9,904 nucleotides of DNA, taken from the NCBI GenBank assembly GCA_023438965.1, contig JAEXPB010000197.1, positions 1 to 9,904 of the forward strand. The letters are read 5' to 3'. The DNA is from Bacillota bacterium. Lineage in GTDB: Bacteria > Bacillota > Clostridia > Saccharofermentanales > UBA5734. Under the pieces are notes generated by a model, which was not told the DNA's origin, did not search any database, and saw only the letters and a program-made list of their open reading frames with translations. Positions 6,769-9,904 of the stretch are shown piece by piece; positions within the stretch are counted from its first letter, which is position 1, and the number at the start of each line of letters is the position of its first letter. The position numbers and the translations under genes are program-made.

Positions 6769-7787
6769 TTGCCAATCCCCAGATAACCGTTGGTCGCCGC
6801 GACAGCCGCCAGGCGGTCGGTTTGCATGGACATCGCCGCGCGAATGCCGTCGATGGTTTCCGGTATGGTCACGGATTCTTGCGGAATATTGATCGCATAC
6901 ATCAGCTGGTCGCCAACCTCCACGATGCTGTCTTTCCAGAGCGCAATTTCATACATGTCGCCGCGGGGATTGCCCAGATCGCGGGCATACCGGAACAAGG
7001 ACGCATTACCCAGGAAGCCCTCGTCAATCGAGACCAGGCGGATCCGATCATGGCCGGCAAAAGCCGCCAGGGCCATTTCTTTGGTTATTTTCGTCTTCCC
7101 CTTGGCGACCACGGTGATAATGTGCCCATGCGTCACCGGGGTATGAATCAGGATTCCGGTCGCCAGGACATGCGGCATGATCGTCATGAGATCCACAGCC
7201 TGGTGCGATGGCGCCTTGTCCAGCTGCAGCGCATTGGTCAGGCCGCGATGATAATCGCCCGGATCAGCGACCCGCCGGACGATCGTGATCGCCACCTGCT
7301 CCATACCATAGGCCCGATCCAGGCAGTCGACCGAACGAATCAGGCCGGTTGTGTTGCAGCTCGTCAGCTTCAGGTAATTGGCCGCCAGGCCCTTTTCATA
7401 ATTGGCATAACCATGGAAGAAGACATCGGCGACATTGTTCTTCTCGCCGCCCTGGAAAATAGCCTTGACGCCTTTCGCCTCATAGCGGGCCTTGTTGCGG
7501 ACACCGACGCCGCCGGGCGAGCTATCCAGCATGATATCGACTTTATCCAGCAAATCATCGAAGCTGCCGGCTACCGGTATCCCCAATCCGGCAAACTGTG
7601 CCGGGTCAGCGCCATCAACCAAATACAAATCGTAGGGCATCCCCTTCTCGTGCAAGGCCCGGATGGACAGGGTCGGCGCGAGATCCACAACGCCGACGAG
7701 CTCCATGTCGCCCTGTAGGGCAACCCCATCAGCCAGCCTCTGGCCGATCACGCCATATCCGGCAACTCCAACGCGAACTTTTTTCAT
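6756..7787 (-). CDS. gap2: Type II (archaeal-type) glyceraldehyde-3-phosphate dehydrogenase
   Basis: A 343-residue homologue of archaeal GAPDH, which oxidises glyceraldehyde 3-phosphate to an acyl phosphate. The N-terminal Rossmann fold has GYGVIG (10-15). The catalytic cysteine is C144 in TSCNTTGL (142-149), preceded by AIFQGGEKN (109-117). IVRRVADP (169-176), H220 and H222 in VTHGHI, and the C-terminal VTIPETIDGIRAAM (306-319) match the type II family. These motifs differ from the usual bacterial type I enzyme (SCTTN). Two places deviate: after beta-strand 2 the archaeal VTKTKP becomes VVDLAP (33-38, with D35), favouring NAD over NADP; and PSHHGPD becomes PSHQAVD (193-199), near the substrate-phosphate region. 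A strong AAAAGGAGG (7793-7801) supports the start. The PGK gene overlaps its end by 13 nt, so the two are made together. Confidence 0.92.
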   Translation of the reverse strand: MKKVRVGVAGYGVIGQRLADGVALQGDMELVGVVDLAPTLSIRALHEKGMPYDLYLVDGADPAQFAGLGIPVAGSFDDLLDKVDIMLDSSPGGVGVRNKARYEAKGVKAIFQGGEKNNVADVFFHGYANYEKGLAANYLKLTSCNTTGLIRSVDCLDRAYGMEQVAITIVRRVADPGDYHRGLTNALQLDKAPSHQAVDLMTIMPHVLATGILIHTPVTHGHIITVVAKGKTKITKEMALAAFAGHDRIRLVSIDEGFLGNASLFRYARDLGNPRGDMYEIALWKDSIVEVGDQLMYAINIPQESVTIPETIDGIRAAMSMQTDRLAAVAATNGYLGIGKWKK

Positions 7788-7792
7788 GGTTT

Positions 7793-7801
7793 CCTCCTTT
7801 T
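7793..7801 (-). promoter_or_regulatory. Ribosome binding site of the GAPDH gene
   Basis: On the minus strand AAAAGGAGG lies 5 nt before the ATG at 7787. It is among the strongest sites in the operon and follows the largest intergenic gap (58 nt). GAPDH and the coupled PGK may therefore be translated at a higher level than their neighbours. Confidence 0.75.
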
Positions 7802-7826
7802 AGTCACTGTTCAGTCAATGTTAGTC
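7802..7826. repeat. Short AGTC direct repeats at helical spacing upstream of GAPDH
   Basis: In the gap before GAPDH, AGTCACTGTT (7802-7811) and AGTCAATGTT (7813-7822) match at 9 of 10 bases. A third AGTC starts at 7823. The copies are spaced 11 and 10 nt, about one helical turn, and TCACTGTTCAGTCA (7804-7817) is also imperfectly palindromic. This could be an operator or an internal regulatory site. It is short enough to be chance. Confidence 0.3.
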
Positions 7827-7845
7827 GCTCATCTTTCAAACAAAA

Positions 7846-8724
7846 TTACCCAATCGTCTGGCCGGACAATTTCGCATAGAAGCAGGCCAGGGCGCTATGG
7901 TCCTTTTGCCCCAGGCCGTCCGCATGCAGCGTCTGCAGCATTTCCTGCACGGCCGCGGTCAGGGGCAGCGGTGCGCCGTTCCGGTGGCCCGCCGACAAGG
8001 CGTTATTCAAGTCCTTGATATGCAGATCGATCTTGAAACCCGGCTGGAAATTATTCTGCAGCATCATCGGACCTTTGGCATTCAGCACCGTTGAACCGGC
8101 CAGACCACCGCGGATTGCTTCGAGCACAATCGCCGGATCAACGCCGGCTTTCCTGGCCAGGGTCAACGCTTCAGCCAAGGCAGCAATATTCAGGGCAACG
8201 ATGATTTGATTCGCCAGTTTGACCGTGTTGCCCGCGCCAATGGCGCCGCAATAGGTCACGCTGGAGCCCATCACGTTAAGAATGTCTTTGACGCGCTCGA
8301 AAATATCCTTTTCGCCGCCAACCATGATGGCCAGCGTGCCGTCAATCGCCTTCGGTTCGCCGCCGGAAACCGGCGCGTCCAGCATTGCGACGCCCTGTCT
8401 GCGGCACTGGTCGGATACGTCCCGCGAAGCCTGCGGATCGATCGAGCTCATATCGATCAGAATCGCACCAGCCCGGGCACCGGCCAGGATGCCGTCCTTC
8501 CCCAGCACGCAGGTCAGGACTTCCGGCGAATCCGGCAGCATGGTTATGATGCAGTCGCTCTGCGCGGCTACATCAGCCGGCGATGCGCCAACCAAGGCGC
8601 CGCAACCGGCCAGTTCGGCTACAGCTGGCGCGGACAGATCGTAAACCATCACGGCACGAGCGGCATGCAACAGGTTTTTGCACATCGGGCGGCCCATGAT
8701 GCCCAAGCCGATGAATCCGATCAT
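7846..8724 (-). CDS. garR: Tartronate semialdehyde reductase (2-hydroxy-3-oxopropionate reductase)
   Basis: A 292-residue beta-hydroxyacid dehydrogenase that should reduce tartronate semialdehyde to D-glycerate with NAD(P)H in the cytoplasm. The N-terminal Rossmann motif is GLGIMG (6-11). The substrate signature DAPVSGGEPKAIDGT (116-130) and the stretches KLANQIIVALNIAA (169-182, catalytic K169), IRGGLAGSTVL (204-214), IDLHIKDL (232-239, with K237) and ADGLGQKDHSALACFY (268-283) closely follow the GarR/GlxR branch rather than 3-hydroxyisobutyrate or threonate dehydrogenases. The length is that of the family. The gene overlaps the preceding racemase-like gene by 4 nt (ATGA), and AAGGAGG at 8734-8740 fixes the start. 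In known pathways this step follows galactarate/glucarate aldolase or glyoxylate carboligase; neither is in the window. Its neighbour GAPDH/PGK handles the same C3 level. Confidence 0.9.
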   Translation of the reverse strand: MIGFIGLGIMGRPMCKNLLHAARAVMVYDLSAPAVAELAGCGALVGASPADVAAQSDCIITMLPDSPEVLTCVLGKDGILAGARAGAILIDMSSIDPQASRDVSDQCRRQGVAMLDAPVSGGEPKAIDGTLAIMVGGEKDIFERVKDILNVMGSSVTYCGAIGAGNTVKLANQIIVALNIAALAEALTLARKAGVDPAIVLEAIRGGLAGSTVLNAKGPMMLQNNFQPGFKIDLHIKDLNNALSAGHRNGAPLPLTAAVQEMLQTLHADGLGQKDHSALACFYAKLSGQTIG

Positions 8725-9407
8725 TGGACCTGGCCTCCTTTACCGGCGCGGTCAGCCAAATAATCCTTGATCTGCCGGACGCCGCTCTCGAGGCTGGTCA
8801 GAACCGGGATCTGGATATGCCCCAGCAAAGGCAGCAGGTGATACATGCTGCCCTGTGCCAGCACGATCACGTCGTTTCTGGCAGCGGCTTGCTCGATCGT
8901 ATCAATAACGATCCGGTTGTGTTTGTCGCGATCGTTTTCACGCAGCAGCGCTTCATAGGCGCCCTGGCAGAAACAGCGCTCCACCTCGACCGGTTTGCCG
9001 ATGTCGGCAGCCATCCGTTCCACCAGGCGGCTTGATGGTGCGACAGTTGAAATGGCGGTGGCAATGACGGCGATCCGGCTGCCCAGCCCGGCAGCTTCCC
9101 GCGCCATGGGTCCATCGATCTTCAGGACCGGGATCCGGATCATCGTGGCAGCAATATCCGCCGCTTCGCCGACCGAGGAGCACTGGTTCAGGACGCAGGC
9201 GCAGCCCAGATCCTGGCAATGCCGGTAGTAATCGCCCATCCGGCTGATGATGGCCGGCGTCAGCCCCTGATTGGCCAGCGCTTCCTGCAGCAGGCTGTCA
9301 TCGATGATGTTGATCATTTCGACGTCCGGCAACTGGCTGGCAAATTGCTTCTTAATGTCCTCAACGGAATAAAGGAAAGTGTGGACCACACCCACTCTGG
9401 TTTTCAT
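8721..9407 (-). CDS. Asp/Glu racemase superfamily protein lacking the second cysteine
   Basis: A 228-residue cytoplasmic protein of the Asp/Glu/hydantoin racemase superfamily, which includes racemases, maleate isomerase and arylmalonate decarboxylase. The first catalytic position is present as C76 in LNQCSSVGE (73-81), followed by DGPMAREAA (98-106) and a repeat of the alpha/beta half-domain. The second catalytic position, where LAC or LGCT is expected, reads VLAQGSMYHL (182-191), so the cysteine is replaced. A two-base proton-transfer racemase is therefore unlikely; a one-cysteine isomerase, decarboxylase or lyase is more plausible. CCTCC at 9417-9421 on the plus strand (GGAGG on the gene strand) with a 9-nt spacer supports the ATG at 9407. 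It overlaps garR by 4 nt. The substrate is unknown; a hydroxy- or keto-acid connected to tartronate semialdehyde is suggested only by context. Confidence 0.8.
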   Translation of the reverse strand: MKTRVGVVHTFLYSVEDIKKQFASQLPDVEMINIIDDSLLQEALANQGLTPAIISRMGDYYRHCQDLGCACVLNQCSSVGEAADIAATMIRIPVLKIDGPMAREAAGLGSRIAVIATAISTVAPSSRLVERMAADIGKPVEVERCFCQGAYEALLRENDRDKHNRIVIDTIEQAAARNDVIVLAQGSMYHLLPLLGHIQIPVLTSLESGVRQIKDYLADRAGKGGQVQ

Positions 9408-9446
9408 GCGGTAAAACCTCCGTACTTTTTATTGCGTCTTCGATAG
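9408..9446. other. Intergenic gap between the SDR and the racemase-like gene
   Basis: This 39-nt gap contains only the GGAGG-type site of the following gene. I see no hairpin, terminator or convincing promoter in it, which is consistent with read-through from the SDR gene. Confidence 0.5.
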
Positions 9447-9904
9447 TCAACCATGGCAGACCGTCAGACCGCCATCGACATAAAGCGTCTGACCAGTGAT
9501 ATAGGATGCTTTTTCCGAAGCCAGGAACAAGACGGCGTCGGCGATCTCCCCGGCGCGGCCCTGGCGGCTCAACGGCAATTTCTCCTGCAGGGCGGCCAGG
9601 TTGGCCGGATTGGCATAAATCGCGGCATTGATGGCCGTCGGAATGCTACCCGGCGCCACGCAATTGACCCGGATCCCCTGTTTGCCCCACTCCCGGGCCA
9701 GGCTGCGGGTGAGCTGGCTGATGCCGGCCTTAGTCGCGGCATAGACCGCCTGGCCGATGACAACCGTCATGCCCTGGACCGAACCAATGTTGATGATCGA
9801 ACCGCCGGCTGCCCGGTCAGCCATGTTGAGCGCTGCGGCTTGGGCAGTGAAGAAGCAGCCTTTGAGGTTGGTGTCCACTGTCGCATCCCAGTCGGTTTCG
9901 GTGA
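9447..9904 (-). CDS. Short-chain dehydrogenase/reductase, C-terminal part (runs off right edge)
   Basis: The C-terminal 152 residues or so of an NAD(P)-dependent classical SDR; the N-terminal Rossmann half lies beyond the window. The reading frame is open to the right edge. The residues before the GTG at 9876-9878 read TETDWDAT, normal SDR sequence, so that GTG is not the start. The catalytic set is visible: Ser of INIGSVQG (codon 9780-9782), Tyr and Lys of YAATK (9741-9743 and 9729-9731). Then come IRVNCVAPGSIPTAINA, and the C-terminal SYITGQTLYVDGGLT. The PGSIPTAINA region and the end recall glucose 1-dehydrogenase-like SDRs (PGAINTPINAE in Bacillus), which make sugar lactones. SDR specificity is poorly readable from sequence, so gluconate- or 3-oxoacyl-reductase roles remain possible. 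It is the first operon gene seen here, 39 nt ahead of the racemase-like gene. Confidence 0.9.
   Translation of the reverse strand, partial: TETDWDATVDTNLKGCFFTAQAAALNMADRAAGGSIINIGSVQGMTVVIGQAVYAATKAGISQLTRSLAREWGKQGIRVNCVAPGSIPTAINAAIYANPANLAALQEKLPLSRQGRAGEIADAVLFLASEKASYITGQTLYVDGGLTVCHG

Noticed and set aside
5704..6786. 360-codon open frame on the plus strand opposite PGK
   Set aside because: The minus-strand frame has unmistakable PGK motifs. The plus-strand product has low-complexity Gln/Arg/Asp-rich sequence without any recognisable domain, which is typical antisense shadow in GC-rich DNA.
6822..7718. 298-codon open frame on the plus strand opposite GAPDH
   Set aside because: Same reasoning: GAPDH motifs on the minus strand are clear, and the antisense product is rich in His/Arg/Gln/Ile with no family signature.
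7788..7845. Sigma-70-type promoter before GAPDH using TTGACT on the minus strand
   Set aside because: No TATAAT-like element lies 16-18 nt downstream; that position falls in the RBS region.
9876..9878. GTG as start codon of the SDR gene
   Set aside because: The frame continues upstream to the window edge with typical SDR residues (TETDWDAT before VDTNLKG), and a start here would remove the cofactor-binding half.
1..9904. CRISPR array, tRNA/rRNA gene, insertion sequence or prophage/defence gene
   Set aside because: No regularly spaced long repeats, no RNA gene-like sequence, no transposase or integrase motifs and no terminal inverted repeats were seen. The non-coding space is too small to hold them.

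Overview
The window looks like bacterial chromosome, moderately GC-rich by eye and densely coded. Nine complete protein genes and one partial gene cover almost everything; no RNA gene, insertion sequence, CRISPR array or long non-coding stretch is visible. Shine-Dalgarno sites are strong (GGAGG-type). The histidine kinase has the phosphoacceptor region and the N-H-domain linker style common in Clostridia-like Bacillota, with a VanR/VanS-like partner. I infer a Bacillota or similar bacterium, but taxonomy cannot be fixed from this sequence alone.

Left part (35-3575, plus strand): a three-gene operon encoding a membrane-bound family 2 glycosyltransferase, an OmpR-type response regulator and a six-TM sensor histidine kinase. 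The genes are 5 nt apart and then overlap by 4 nt. The likely theme is envelope polysaccharide or glycolipid synthesis linked to envelope sensing.

Right part (3592-9904, minus strand, transcribed right to left): SDR dehydrogenase (runs off the right edge), Asp/Glu-racemase-like protein, tartronate semialdehyde reductase (GarR), archaeal-type (type II) glyceraldehyde-3-phosphate dehydrogenase, archaeal-type phosphoglycerate kinase, UlaG-like metallo-beta-lactamase-fold hydrolase, and a family 5 glycoside hydrolase without a signal peptide. Four of the six junctions overlap (4, 13, 8 and 4 nt), so this is probably one translationally coupled operon. Its promoter lies beyond the right edge. The two operons converge with only 16 nt between stop codons and no obvious terminator.

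The notable point is the pairing of an archaeal-type GAPDH with an archaeal-type PGK inside a bacterial carbohydrate or sugar-acid operon, not in a central glycolysis operon. Both enzymes keep their catalytic core but differ at substrate-phosphate and cofactor positions. PGK has lost the arginine of the H-x-G-R loop. GAPDH has Asp where the archaeal enzymes have the NADP-binding Lys, and has an altered PSHHGPD segment. A working hypothesis is that intracellular glycoside cleavage (GH5), sugar oxidation (SDR), lactone opening (UlaG-like) and C3 handling (GarR, GAPDH, PGK) form a dedicated catabolic route. The true substrate is unknown, and no kinase, dehydratase, aldolase, transporter or regulator of the route lies within the window.
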